Positions 55,244 through 63,424 are shown, numbered from the stretch's first letter. The stretch: DNA of 64,000 nt from an uncultured Clostridia bacterium (GCA_947626575.1 CANQSR010000004.1:1-64000); one strand, 5' to 3'. Numbers and translations are program-made. The notes: generated from the letters alone by a model not told the origin.

Positions 55244-56968
55244 ATGGCGAATGTAAATCTGAAAATCAATAATATCCCCGTGAGCGTTCCGGAGGGAACG
55301 ACCATCCTCGAAGCGGCGCGCCTTGCGCACGTCACCATCCCCACCCTCTGCTACCTCAAAGACGTCAACTGCGTCGGCTCCTGCCGTATGTGCCTCGTGG
55401 AAGCCACGGGTGCGCGCGGCCTCGTTGCCGCCTGCGTCTACCCCGTCGCCGAGGGCATGGAAGTCAAGACGAATACCGAAAAGTGCAAGAAGAGCCGCAA
55501 GATGACGCTCGAACTGTTGCTTTCCAAGCACAAGAAAGAGTGCCTCGCCTGCGAGAGAGCGGGCAACTGCGAACTGCAACGGCTCTCCACCGAGTATAAC
55601 TGCGATCCGCAATACTTCGAGACGGATCCCAACCTCGACCACCCCATCGACTTCTCCGCGCCCTACGTCGTCCGTGACAGGGATAAGTGCATCAACTGCA
55701 CCCGCTGCGTTGCCGCCTGCAACAAACAGCACGTCGGCGCCATCGGCCCCATCGGAAGAGGGTATTCCGCCCACATCGGCAGCGCGTTCGGAATGGACCT
55801 CATGGCCTCCGTCTGCGTCGGTTGCGGACAGTGCATCGTGGCCTGCCCCGTCGGCGCGCTCAGAGAGCGCACCACGGTAGACGACGTGTGGGCCGCCATC
55901 GCCGATCCCTCCAAGAAGGTCGTGTTCTTCACGGCCCCCTCCGTCCGCGCAACGCTCGGCGAGGCCTTCGGCCTGCCCGTAGGCACCAACGTCGAGGGCA
56001 AGATGGTTGCCGCGATCAGGCGGCTCGGCGACGTGGAAGTCTTTAACATGGATATCACCGCCGACCTCACCATCCTCGAAGAGGCGAACGAACTCATCGC
56101 GCGCATCCAGAACGGCGGAACGCTCCCCATGTTCACTTCCTGCTGCCCCGGCTGGGTCAAATACGTGGAACAGAAGCATCCCGAAATGATCCCGCATCTT
56201 TCCACCTGCAAATCGCCGCAGGAGATGTTCGGCGGCCTTCTCAAAACTTACTACTGCGAAAAGAACGGCATCGACCCCAAGGATCTCTATGTGGTCTCCG
56301 TCATCCCTTGCACCGCAAAGAAGTATGAATGCACGCGCCCCGAAATGAACGGCGAAGTGGACAATGCGATCACGACCCGCGAACTCGCGCGCATGATCAA
56401 GACGGCGGGCATCGACTTTGCCGACCTTCCCGACGAGAAATTCGACGATCCGTTCGCGACCTGCTCCGGCGGCGGCACCATCTTCGGCGCGACGGGCGGC
56501 GTGATGGAAGCGGCCCTCCGCGTGGCCGCCAAGACGCTCGACGGCGAGTTCGAGGTCGTGGACTTCCCCGAAGTGCGCGGCACCGCGCCCATCAAGGAGG
56601 CGACCTATAAAGTCGCGGGGAAGGAGATCCGCGTGGCGGTCGCCAGCGGACTCATGAACGCCGAAGAGATCATCAAGGGCGTGCAGGACGGAAGCCGCCG
56701 TTACGACTTCATCGAGATTATGGCTTGCCCCGGCGGCTGCGTGAACGGCGGCGGCCAGCCCACCCTTCCCGATAGCATCCGCAATACGGTGAACCTCAAA
56801 GATCTCCGTGCGGCCGCCCTCTATACGAGCGATAAGGAGAACAGCATCCGCCTTTCCTCCGAGTCCCCCGTCATCGAGACCATCTATAAGGAATACTTCG
56901 GCGCGCCCAACAGCGAGAAGGCGCATGAAGTTCTGCACACGCATTATCACGCAGATAAGAGAATTTAA
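55244..56968 (+). CDS. hydA: [FeFe] hydrogenase catalytic subunit
   Basis: 574 residues. Plant-type [2Fe-2S] domain (LCYLKDVNCVGSCRMCLVE), His-coordinated [4Fe-4S] (HKKECLACERAGNCELQ), a 2x[4Fe-4S] ferredoxin domain (CINCTRCVAAC, CVGCGQCIVACPVG), then the H-cluster motifs L1 TSCCPGWVKY, L2 IPCTAKKYECTRPE and L3 MACPGGCVNGGGQP, and a small-subunit tail. All active-site Cys are present. With hydB and hydC it makes an electron-bifurcating H2-evolving complex that reoxidises NADH and reduced ferredoxin from sugar fermentation. No hydE/F/G maturases in the window. Confidence 0.97.
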   Translation: MANVNLKINNIPVSVPEGTTILEAARLAHVTIPTLCYLKDVNCVGSCRMCLVEATGARGLVAACVYPVAEGMEVKTNTEKCKKSRKMTLELLLSKHKKECLACERAGNCELQRLSTEYNCDPQYFETDPNLDHPIDFSAPYVVRDRDKCINCTRCVAACNKQHVGAIGPIGRGYSAHIGSAFGMDLMASVCVGCGQCIVACPVGALRERTTVDDVWAAIADPSKKVVFFTAPSVRATLGEAFGLPVGTNVEGKMVAAIRRLGDVEVFNMDITADLTILEEANELIARIQNGGTLPMFTSCCPGWVKYVEQKHPEMIPHLSTCKSPQEMFGGLLKTYYCEKNGIDPKDLYVVSVIPCTAKKYECTRPEMNGEVDNAITTRELARMIKTAGIDFADLPDEKFDDPFATCSGGGTIFGATGGVMEAALRVAAKTLDGEFEVVDFPEVRGTAPIKEATYKVAGKEIRVAVASGLMNAEEIIKGVQDGSRRYDFIEIMACPGGCVNGGGQPTLPDSIRNTVNLKDLRAAALYTSDKENSIRLSSESPVIETIYKEYFGAPNSEKAHEVLHTHYHADKRI

Positions 56969-56993
56969 GCTCCGGGCTTCTCTTCCGGGGGAG

Positions 56994-57025
56994 ACAGGCC
57001 GTCCCATGCGGGGCGGCCTGTTTTT
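56994..57025 (+). terminator. terminator after hydA
   Basis: ACAGGCCGTCCC (56994-57005) pairs with GGGGCGGCCTGT (57010-57021, one wobble), 4-nt loop, then TTTTT. Confidence 0.88.
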
Positions 57026-57099
57026 CTGCTCCGCGCATGGCCGCGCGCAGGCCTTTGCCCCCGCCGCTGTAATTTTTATCTTACACCGGGCCAACGCAT

Positions 57100-57128
57100 T
57101 TGACTTTTTTGCGGAAATTACATATAAT
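57100..57128 (+). promoter_or_regulatory. promoter of the DMT transporter gene, leaderless type
   Basis: TTGACT (57100-57105), 17-bp spacer and TATAAT (57123-57128). The predicted start, 57135, is one base before the ATG at 57136. Confidence 0.8.
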
Positions 57129-57135
57129 GGGGCGT

Positions 57136-58047
57136 ATGCAACATAGATCCCGGAGCGTCGGCGTGTGTTTTATCCTCGGCGCGGCGCTCTCCTTTGCCTT
57201 CATGAATTATTTCGTCAACGCGGCGGGCGAGCTTCCCGTGATGCAGAAGGTCTTTTTCCGCAACCTCATCGCGACCTTCCTCGTCTTTTTCGTGCTGCTC
57301 TTCGATAAACAAAAATTCCGCATCCACTCAAAAGAATGTATCCTTTGGCTCTTTCTGCGCGCCGCCGTCGGATTTTTGGGCGTCGTTCTCAACTTCTATG
57401 CCATCGACTACATCGGCAGTATCTCGGATGCCTCCATCCTCAACAAGCTCTCCCCCTTCTTCGCCATCCTCTTCTCGCTCATCCTGCTCCGCGAAAAGCC
57501 CACGGTGTGGGAGATCGTGTTCGTACTCGTTGCGTTCGGCGGGGCAATGTGCGTCGTGCGGCCCTCCTTCTCGGCGGAAATGCTTCCCGCGGCGGCGGGA
57601 TTTGCAAGCGGCGCGTGCGCAGGGTTCGCCTACACTTGCGTACGCGTTTTGGGCATCAAGGGCGAGCGCGGGAGCATGACGGTTTTCTTCTTCTCTGCCT
57701 TCTCCACGCTGGTTGCGCTCCCCTTCTTCATCCTGTTTTACACCCCCATGTCCGCATGGCAGTGGATCTCGCTCATCCTTTCGGGCGTCTCCGCCGCCGC
57801 GGGGCAGTTCTTCATCACGGCCGCCTACCGCTTCGCTCCCGCCAAGGAGATCGCCGTGTTCGACTACATGCAGGTGCTGTTTGCCGCAATCTTGGGATAC
57901 TTTCTCTTGGAGCAGGTCCCCGCCCCGCTCAGCATCGCGGGATACGTCATCATTATCGGCGCGGCCGTCGGCAATTTCGTTTACAGGCTCATCCGCGCCA
58001 AGCGAAAAAATAAGAATGCGGACGATAAAATTGCGCAATCGGGTTGA
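57136..58047 (+). CDS. EamA-family (DMT) transporter
   Basis: 303 residues, ten predicted membrane helices in two EamA halves (GVCFILGAALSFAFMNYFV; GFASGACAGFAYTCVRVLG begins the second half). Member of the drug/metabolite transporter superfamily; exports or imports an unknown small solute. Start set at ATG 57136, since upstream ATGs lie within the -10 box. There is no ribosome site. The C-terminal tail is Lys/Arg-rich (RAKRKNKNADD). The next gene's -35 box overlaps its last codons. Confidence 0.88.
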   Translation: MQHRSRSVGVCFILGAALSFAFMNYFVNAAGELPVMQKVFFRNLIATFLVFFVLLFDKQKFRIHSKECILWLFLRAAVGFLGVVLNFYAIDYIGSISDASILNKLSPFFAILFSLILLREKPTVWEIVFVLVAFGGAMCVVRPSFSAEMLPAAAGFASGACAGFAYTCVRVLGIKGERGSMTVFFFSAFSTLVALPFFILFYTPMSAWQWISLILSGVSAAAGQFFITAAYRFAPAKEIAVFDYMQVLFAAILGYFLLEQVPAPLSIAGYVIIIGAAVGNFVYRLIRAKRKNKNADDKIAQSG

Positions 58048-58072
58048 TTTTTTTGTCCGTCTGTGCTAAGAT
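58044..58072 (+). promoter_or_regulatory. promoter of the flippase-like gene
   Basis: TTGATT (58044-58049), 17-bp spacer and TAAGAT (58067-58072). The predicted start, about 58079, leaves a 4-nt leader. Confidence 0.65.
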
Positions 58073-58082
58073 AGTAATCGGT

Positions 58083-59468
58083 ATGGAACAAGACGGCTCC
58101 AAGGGATCCGCGGAGATCCCCGAAAAACAATCCATTCCCGGAGAGAACGGCAACGGCGGGAGCAGTGAAAACGCCCCGCTTCTTTCGCATACCCAAGAGG
58201 TGAATGCCGAAAACGCCGCAGAGACGGCGGAAAAAACCGCGGAGAAAGACGAGGGCGCCGTAACCGAAGTATTTGAGAAAAACGAGGGCGCCGCGGCGGA
58301 GACGGCGGAAAGCGGCGCGGCGGACGCCGCGCCTCCCGCGCAAACGGGACAAGCCTCGAACAAGAAGGAGATGCGGAAGTTTTGGATCAAGATCGCTTTC
58401 CTCTTCGTACTCATCGGCATCTCCATCGTTCTGCTCTTCACAATCACCGATTCGCTCACGGACGACAGCATCAAGAGCTTCCCCGCCCTCATTGCGGGGA
58501 TCAACGTCGATTGGCTGCTCATTCTGTTGGGCGTAGTCGTCCTCTGCATCGTCTTTGATAGCGCAAAGTATGCCTACCTCCTCAAAATCTCGACGGGAAA
58601 ATTGCACTTCCGCGCGTCTGTCAAGGTGATGTTCCTCGGCAAATATTACGACGGCATCACGCCGCTCGGCACGGGCGGACAGCCCTTCCAGATCCACTAT
58701 CTGCACAAGAAAAACAGCATCCCCGCCGGCGTGGCGACGGCGGTGCCGCTCGTTTTGTTCACCGTCTCGACCGTCGTGTTCTGCATCTTCGCCACCGTTC
58801 TGTTTTGCATCACGCCGGGGTATGTCAGCGCGGGCAACGCAGGCATCGTGACGCCCATGCGCGCCATCGCGTGGGTCTCGATGATCTTAAACTTCCTCAT
58901 CCCCGTCGCCATCATCACCGTCTCGCTCTTCCCCAACTTCGGAAAGCGCGCCGTGATGTGGATCATCAAGCTCCTCGCAAAACTGCGCATCGTAAAAAAT
59001 CCCTACCGCGTTGCGATCAAATTCGTCCGCGAAGTCATCGAATATCGCTCCTCGCTGAAATCCATTTTGAGCCGCTGGTGGCACTTCATCCCGCTCGCTC
59101 TTTTGAGTTTCGGAAGCGCGGTCTTGGGCATGGGTGTGCCGTTTTTCGTCATGATGGCCCTTGCGGACATCGCGCCCACCTTCGACGTCTTTGTGCAGAT
59201 CCTGTGCATGTCCATGCTGACGTTCTATGCGGCCTCGATGGTCCCCACGCCCGGCAACAGCGGCGCGTTGGAGACGGCGGCCTCGCTCATCTTTGCGACG
59301 GTCCTCGGCGCAAGCGCGGGCGGCACGATCGGTTGGAGCATTTTGCTGTGGCGCCTTCTCACCTACTATATCTATATCATCATCGGCGTGGGGATCAACA
59401 TCTTCGAGATCATAAGAAGCGCGGTGCGCAACCACCGCAAATCGCTCGCGCAAGCGCCCCCGAAATGA
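58083..59468 (+). CDS. LPG-synthase TM-domain (UPF0104) family membrane protein
   Basis: 461 residues. Residues 1-95 are an acidic, Ala/Glu-rich, probably disordered cytoplasmic tail (EKTAEKDEGAVTEV, AAAETAESGAADAA). Then about eight membrane helices of the lysylphosphatidylglycerol_TM family: YDGITPLGTGGQPFQIHYLHKK, AIAWVSMILNFLIPVAII and SMVPTPGNSGALE with the conserved PTPG. Family members flip or help transfer lipids or glycolipids across the membrane (MprF- or AglD-like). There is no C-terminal synthase domain, so it is not a full MprF. No ribosome site before the ATG. Confidence 0.85.
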   Translation: MEQDGSKGSAEIPEKQSIPGENGNGGSSENAPLLSHTQEVNAENAAETAEKTAEKDEGAVTEVFEKNEGAAAETAESGAADAAPPAQTGQASNKKEMRKFWIKIAFLFVLIGISIVLLFTITDSLTDDSIKSFPALIAGINVDWLLILLGVVVLCIVFDSAKYAYLLKISTGKLHFRASVKVMFLGKYYDGITPLGTGGQPFQIHYLHKKNSIPAGVATAVPLVLFTVSTVVFCIFATVLFCITPGYVSAGNAGIVTPMRAIAWVSMILNFLIPVAIITVSLFPNFGKRAVMWIIKLLAKLRIVKNPYRVAIKFVREVIEYRSSLKSILSRWWHFIPLALLSFGSAVLGMGVPFFVMMALADIAPTFDVFVQILCMSMLTFYAASMVPTPGNSGALETAASLIFATVLGASAGGTIGWSILLWRLLTYYIYIIIGVGINIFEIIRSAVRNHRKSLAQAPPK

Positions 59469-59490
59469 CAAAAAGCCCACATGGGTATGA

Positions 59491-59530
59491 AAAAACGGCG
59501 CGCCGTGCAAATTTGCACGGCGCGCCGTTT
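59491..59530. terminator. 38-bp perfect palindrome, bidirectional terminator
   Basis: 59493-59530 is an exact palindrome centred on GCAAATTTGC with CGGCGCGCCG arms. On the minus strand it is followed by TTTTTT. It separates the convergent flippase and phosphodiesterase genes. Confidence 0.85.
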
Positions 59531-59542
59531 GCTTTACGGAAA

Positions 59543-60010
59543 TCAGGAGAGCGGCACGATGGTGGCCGTCGCCTTCTTCCCGTGGACGACGAGATAGCAG
59601 TAGCTCGCATCCGCATACGCCCCGATGGCGCCCGGATTGACGAGCAGGACCCCGCCGAGTTCATCGATGCGGGCCCTGTGCGTATGGCCGTAGAGGGCAA
59701 CTTCGCAACCGAGTTCCTTGGCGCGGTAAGCGAGGCGGTCGAGGCTTCCCTTGACCCCGTATCTGTGGCCGTGACAGCAGAGAACGGATACCCCTTCCGC
59801 TTCGATGACGCATTCCTCCGCCCCGTAAGAGAAATCGCAATTGCCGCGCAAAACATACGTCTTTTCCGGATACGCCGAAACGGTCTGCCGCATATCGGCC
59901 GAGCCGTCGCCGAGGTGGACGATGTAATCGTTCTCGGCAAAGAGGTGGGCGATCTTATCCACCGCGCTCTTTTTGCCGTGGGAATCGGAGAGGATCACGA
60001 AGGTCTTCAC
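59543..60010 (-). CDS. YfcE/MJ0936-family metallophosphoesterase
   Basis: 155 residues with all the metal motifs: DSHG (9-12), HLGDGSAD, LRGNCD, CCHGHRYG and YGHTHRA. Small cytoplasmic phosphodiesterase; physiological substrate uncertain. It overlaps rdgB by 4 nt, last gene of the ade-rdgB-phosphodiesterase operon. Confidence 0.92.
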   Translation of the reverse strand: MKTFVILSDSHGKKSAVDKIAHLFAENDYIVHLGDGSADMRQTVSAYPEKTYVLRGNCDFSYGAEECVIEAEGVSVLCCHGHRYGVKGSLDRLAYRAKELGCEVALYGHTHRARIDELGGVLLVNPGAIGAYADASYCYLVVHGKKATATIVPLS

Positions 60011-60582
60011 AGCTTTTTTACGAGCGCGCCGAGCGCCCGCCCCCTGTGCGAAACCGCGTTTTTTGCCTCCTCGGAGGCCTCGCCGAACGAACAGCCGAGT
60101 TCGTCGGAATAAAATACGGGGTCATAGCCGAAGCCGTTTTCGCCGCGGTCCTCATAGAGGATGCGGCCGTATGTGCGGCCTTCGGCGGTGAGTTCCCTGC
60201 CGTCGGGATAGACGAGCGCAACGGCGCAGGCGAAATACGCCCTGCGGTCCTTTATATGTTCCATATTTTTCAGAAGCAGCGCACGGTTGCCCGCGGACCA
60301 ACCTTCGGGGCCGAAGAGCTTGGCATAGCGGGCGCTGTAAACGCCGGGCGCGCCGCCGAGCGCGTCCACGCAAAGCCCGCTGTCATCGGCGAGCGCGGGA
60401 AGACCCGTGGCCTTCATGACGGCGCGCGCTTTGAGGAGCGCGTTTTCGAGAAAGGTTTCCCCCGTCTCCTCCACTTCCCCCGTAAAGCCCGCCTCGGCCT
60501 CCGGGATGAGTTCGGCCCCGCGGAGGATCTCCCGCATTTCACGGAGCTTGTGCGCATTTGCGGTCGCGGCAACGACGGTCAT
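60007..60582 (-). CDS. rdgB: XTP/dITP diphosphatase (RdgB/HAM1)
   Basis: 191 residues, full length. TANAHKLREMREIL (substrate loop) at 6-19, ADDSGLCVDALGGAPGVYSARYA in the middle, GFGYDPVFY and SHRGRALG at the end. Removes non-canonical purine triphosphates such as dITP and XTP. It follows the adenine deaminase gene directly; the pairing makes sense because deamination of purines raises inosine/xanthine pools. Confidence 0.96.
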   Translation of the reverse strand: MTVVAATANAHKLREMREILRGAELIPEAEAGFTGEVEETGETFLENALLKARAVMKATGLPALADDSGLCVDALGGAPGVYSARYAKLFGPEGWSAGNRALLLKNMEHIKDRRAYFACAVALVYPDGRELTAEGRTYGRILYEDRGENGFGYDPVFYSDELGCSFGEASEEAKNAVSHRGRALGALVKKL

Positions 60583-62307
60583 TTATTTCTCCTCCAAGGG
60601 TACGAACGAATATTTTTCGAGGTCGAAAAGCCCCGTATCGAGCAACTTCAACTTCGGGATGACGGCGAGAGACAAAAAGACGAGCGTCATGAAGGGTTCA
60701 TAGCATTCCTTCACCCCCATCCTGCGGGCGCGGTCTGCGATCTCGCCCGTGCGGCGGATGACGGTAGGAGCATCGGCCGAACTCATCAGTCCCGCGATAT
60801 CGAGGGGGAATACGTCCTCTCCCCCTTGGTCGGCGAGGGCCATGCCGCCGCCCGCCTCTTCGAGAAGTTTTGCAACGCGCGCCATGGCGGCGTCGTCATC
60901 GCCGAGGATGACGAGATTGTGGCTATCGTGTGCGACGGAGATGCCGATCGCACCGCCTTTGAGGCCGTATCCTTTGAGCAATCCGAGGCCGATATTTCCG
61001 CTCGCGTGGTGCCGTTCGATGACGGCAAGTTTGCAAATTTCCGACCCCATGTCCACAAATTCGCCGTCGGGGGCGGGGATGAAGGTCTCTGCGGTGTACA
61101 GGCCGAAGGGCTGTACTTCCATGGCGCGGAACTTCCCGCCGTGGCCCACGATGCGGAAGTCGGCGGCGGTGACGGGCTTCATCTTTACCGTACTTCTCAC
61201 CGCATCGGGAAGATAGCGTTTCGCCGTATCGAAGAGCGGTTTCCCGTTCTCTGCGACGAGCGTGCCGCGCTTGAACACGGCCGAAACGCGGAAAGTCTCC
61301 AAACTGTCAATGAGCGCGATATCCGCAAAATAGCGGGGCGCAACGGCGCCCACATCGGAAATTCCATAGCATTCGGCCACGTTTAAGGTGGCCATGGCGA
61401 CCGCATAGCGCGCATCGAGGCCGCTTGCCACGAGGCGGCGCAGGGCATCGTCGAGATGGCCGCGCGCTGCGAGGTCCTTGGCGTTCTTGTCATCCGAGCA
61501 GAGGATGTAGCGGCGGAAATTAAAGGCGTCCACCGCCTCCTTGGCGTCCTTGATATTGGAGGCCGAGGAACCGCAGCGGATCTGAATATACATGCCGCGC
61601 GCGACCTTCTCCCTGCACTCGCGAAAAGAGAGCGATTCGTGGTCGGTGAGAATGCCCGCACAGCGGTAAGCATCGAAGGCTTCACCCGAAAGGCCGGGGG
61701 CATGTCCGTCAATCGGCTTTGCGAGCGCATGCGCGGCCTGTATTTTACGGAGGACGTCCGCATCTCCCGCGATGACCGCGGGGAAGTTCATCATCTCGCC
61801 GAGGCCGAAGAAGAGACCGCGCGCGAGTTCTTCTTCCGTCTCCCTTCCGCCGATGACCGCGCCGCTCGTCTCGAAGGGCGTGGCGGGAACGCAGGAGGGA
61901 AGTTGGAGATAGACGTCGAGGGGATTCGTCCCGTTGCAATCGAGGCGGGCAAAGGCCTCTTTGATATACTCGGCCCCGGCCACGCCGCAGACGTTGACGA
62001 TCTCATGGGGATCGGCGACGACTCCCGTCGTCCCGCGGGGGACGGCGAGCGAAGCCCACGCCTCAGGGGAGAGCATGGAACTTTCGATGTGGATATGGGA
62101 ATCGATGAGGCCGGGAATGGCGATGCGCCCCCCGGCGTCATAGACGGCGTTTGACGGATAATCTTTTCCGATCCCGGCGACCCTTCCATCCGCGATGGCG
62201 ATATCGCCGCATTCGAGTTCGCCCGTAAAGACGTTGAAGATGCGGGCATTGGTGATGACGAGATCGCAGGGCGTGCGCTTCATGGCGCAATCGATGAGAT
62301 GTTTCAT
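60583..62307 (-). CDS. ade: adenine deaminase
   Basis: 574 residues from the ATG at 62307. Amidohydrolase fold: GLIDSHIHIESSML (metal His pair), VVADPHEIVNVCG, DGHAPGLSG, LCSDDKNAKDL and the Ade-type C-terminal domain (AVIERHHASGNIGLGLLKGYGL, VAHDSHNLVILG). Converts adenine to hypoxanthine and ammonia in purine salvage. The longer frame to 62490 is not supported: a consensus promoter lies 8 nt before this ATG, giving an essentially leaderless mRNA. First gene of an operon with rdgB. Confidence 0.95.
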   Translation of the reverse strand: MKHLIDCAMKRTPCDLVITNARIFNVFTGELECGDIAIADGRVAGIGKDYPSNAVYDAGGRIAIPGLIDSHIHIESSMLSPEAWASLAVPRGTTGVVADPHEIVNVCGVAGAEYIKEAFARLDCNGTNPLDVYLQLPSCVPATPFETSGAVIGGRETEEELARGLFFGLGEMMNFPAVIAGDADVLRKIQAAHALAKPIDGHAPGLSGEAFDAYRCAGILTDHESLSFRECREKVARGMYIQIRCGSSASNIKDAKEAVDAFNFRRYILCSDDKNAKDLAARGHLDDALRRLVASGLDARYAVAMATLNVAECYGISDVGAVAPRYFADIALIDSLETFRVSAVFKRGTLVAENGKPLFDTAKRYLPDAVRSTVKMKPVTAADFRIVGHGGKFRAMEVQPFGLYTAETFIPAPDGEFVDMGSEICKLAVIERHHASGNIGLGLLKGYGLKGGAIGISVAHDSHNLVILGDDDAAMARVAKLLEEAGGGMALADQGGEDVFPLDIAGLMSSADAPTVIRRTGEIADRARRMGVKECYEPFMTLVFLSLAVIPKLKLLDTGLFDLEKYSFVPLEEK

Positions 62308-62314
62308 GACATTG

Positions 62315-62343
62315 ATTATAGCACAAAGGCCGCCTGCATGCAA
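62315..62343 (-). promoter_or_regulatory. ade promoter, leaderless type
   Basis: TTGCAT (62338-62343), 17-bp spacer and TATAAT (62315-62320) on the minus strand; 7 nt separate the -10 box from the ATG. Confidence 0.8.
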
Positions 62344-62349
62344 GCGGCC
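62328..62349. promoter_or_regulatory. 22-bp near-palindrome over the ade -35 box
   Basis: GGCCGC-CTGCATGCAA-GCGGCC matches its own complement at 20 of 22 positions and covers the -35 box. Operator for a regulator, or the remnant terminator stem of the upstream lipoprotein gene. Confidence 0.55.
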
Positions 62350-62482
62350 CGCGGGAGTTTTTGGGAAAACCTTTCCGAGGCGGTCTTGTCCGCTGAGGGA
62401 ACGGCATGATTCAGCCCGTCGTTCCATTTTTTTCTTGACTTTGCAACCCAACGGCACTCTCTTCCTGCCATAGGGATATGGC

Positions 62483-63100
62483 TCATGCAAGTAAGTTTTT
62501 CATATCGCTAAGAACGTTCTGCAATATCGCAAGCGACTTCGTGTGGGCGTTCATCATTTCGCTCCTGATATCCTTGTAGCTGCCCTCCCCCATGATCTTT
62601 TCATCCATGATAATCGCGGATAATTGGTTTAATTTGTTTTTCACTTCGGAAAATTCCTCGTAATCTGCACAAAAGGCTATGGCACGGTCGATCAGGCGTT
62701 TGCAGGAATAAAGCTCTGTTCTCGCTTTGGAAACATATTCTTTTTGATATAGATCTGTGACAAAATCATATGAATCGGAGAGATACTCTGCGCTCTTCGT
62801 AAAGGCGTCGACCATACTGTTGAGTTCCGACATGATATGATTGTAGGCGGGCAAGAGTTCGGTGGATTTTTCGCCGCATACGGGACATGTCCCAATTCTG
62901 ACGCTGTGACCGCGTGGGTCCCCCTCTGTGAGGCCGCAATGGATACAAGTTTTCGGCTGTGTACAAGTTGCGTCTTGCCATTCATGCTCGCAGACGGCAT
63001 CTTCCCCGCAAGAGGCATCCGCTTGCGGAGAGCAACCGATCAGCATGCCGCAGAGCAGAACAAGGGCCGCCGCGATGAGATAAAATCTTTTTTTTATCAT
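62483..63100 (-). CDS. lipoprotein with Cys-rich head, divergent from an XRE repressor
   Basis: 205 residues. Signal peptide with lipobox GMLIGC-SP. Mature N-terminus holds a Cys/His module (CEHEWQDATCTQPKTCIHCG and GTCPVCGEKS) like those in the large LRR proteins of this window, probably a small metal-binding or disulfide fold. The rest (about 85-205) is helical and may be coiled (NHIMSELNSMVDAF, VKNKLNQLSAIIMDEK). Function unknown. SD AAGGAG. Its promoter contains an operator palindrome within the spacer. Confidence 0.82.
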   Translation of the reverse strand: MIKKRFYLIAAALVLLCGMLIGCSPQADASCGEDAVCEHEWQDATCTQPKTCIHCGLTEGDPRGHSVRIGTCPVCGEKSTELLPAYNHIMSELNSMVDAFTKSAEYLSDSYDFVTDLYQKEYVSKARTELYSCKRLIDRAIAFCADYEEFSEVKNKLNQLSAIIMDEKIMGEGSYKDIRSEMMNAHTKSLAILQNVLSDMKNLLA

Positions 63101-63115
63101 ACTTCTCCTTTTTTG

Positions 63116-63130
63116 CTACCAATTTGGTAG
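63116..63130. promoter_or_regulatory. operator downstream of the lipoprotein start site
   Basis: Perfect palindrome CTACCAA-T-TTGGTAG, centre 63123, about +3 to +17 of the lipoprotein transcript. Confidence 0.8.
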
Positions 63131-63139
63131 TTTTTATTG

Positions 63140-63168
63140 ATTTTACTACCAAAATGGTAATATGTCAA
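63140..63168 (-). promoter_or_regulatory. promoter of the Cys-rich lipoprotein
   Basis: TTGACA (63163-63168), 17-bp spacer and TAAAAT (63140-63145) on the minus strand; an operator fills the spacer. Confidence 0.85.
63147..63159. promoter_or_regulatory. operator inside the lipoprotein promoter spacer
   Basis: TACCA-AAA-TGGTA, centre 63153, exactly 30 bp from the first operator. Confidence 0.8.
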
Positions 63169-63172
63169 GCAA

Positions 63173-63391
63173 ATGGATACGAAAAAAATTATTTTGGGAG
63201 AAAGATTGAAAGAGCTGCGCGAGGAGCGGGGGCTTACGCAACGGCAATGTGCCGAATTGTTGGGGATCCACAGTGTAACATACCTGCACTATGAAAAAGA
63301 CCAGCGGCAGCCTCCCTTGCAACTCCTTGCCGACATCGCCGCCTTCTATGGCGTGAGCGTGGATTATCTGCTGGGTCTGAAAGATATGTAA
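63173..63391 (+). CDS. XRE-family repressor
   Basis: 72 residues, one Cro/C1-type helix-turn-helix (LKELREERGLTQRQCAELLG, SVTYLHYEKDQRQPPLQLLADIAAFYGVSVDYLLGL). Divergent from the Cys-rich lipoprotein; the 72 bp between starts hold both operators. No clear ribosome site; a weak promoter (TTGATT 63137, TAATAT 63158, 15-bp spacer) would start transcription close to the ATG. Likely represses the lipoprotein and itself (inference). Confidence 0.87.
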   Translation: MDTKKIILGERLKELREERGLTQRQCAELLGIHSVTYLHYEKDQRQPPLQLLADIAAFYGVSVDYLLGLKDM

Positions 63392-63392
63392 A

Positions 63393-63424
63393 AAATACGG
63401 CGGCTATCAAGCCGCCGTATTTTT
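63393..63424. terminator. bidirectional terminator between two XRE genes
   Basis: ATACGGCGGC (63395-63404) pairs perfectly with GCCGCCGTAT (63411-63420), flanked by A-run and T-run, so it works on both strands. Confidence 0.9.

Noticed and set aside
53334-57094. 601- and 617-codon minus-strand frames opposite hydB and hydA
   Set aside because: Asp/Gly/Ala/His-rich shadows of strongly supported hydrogenase genes.
62308-62490. N-terminal extension of adenine deaminase
   Set aside because: Covers the promoter and palindrome; family members begin near the ATG at 62307.
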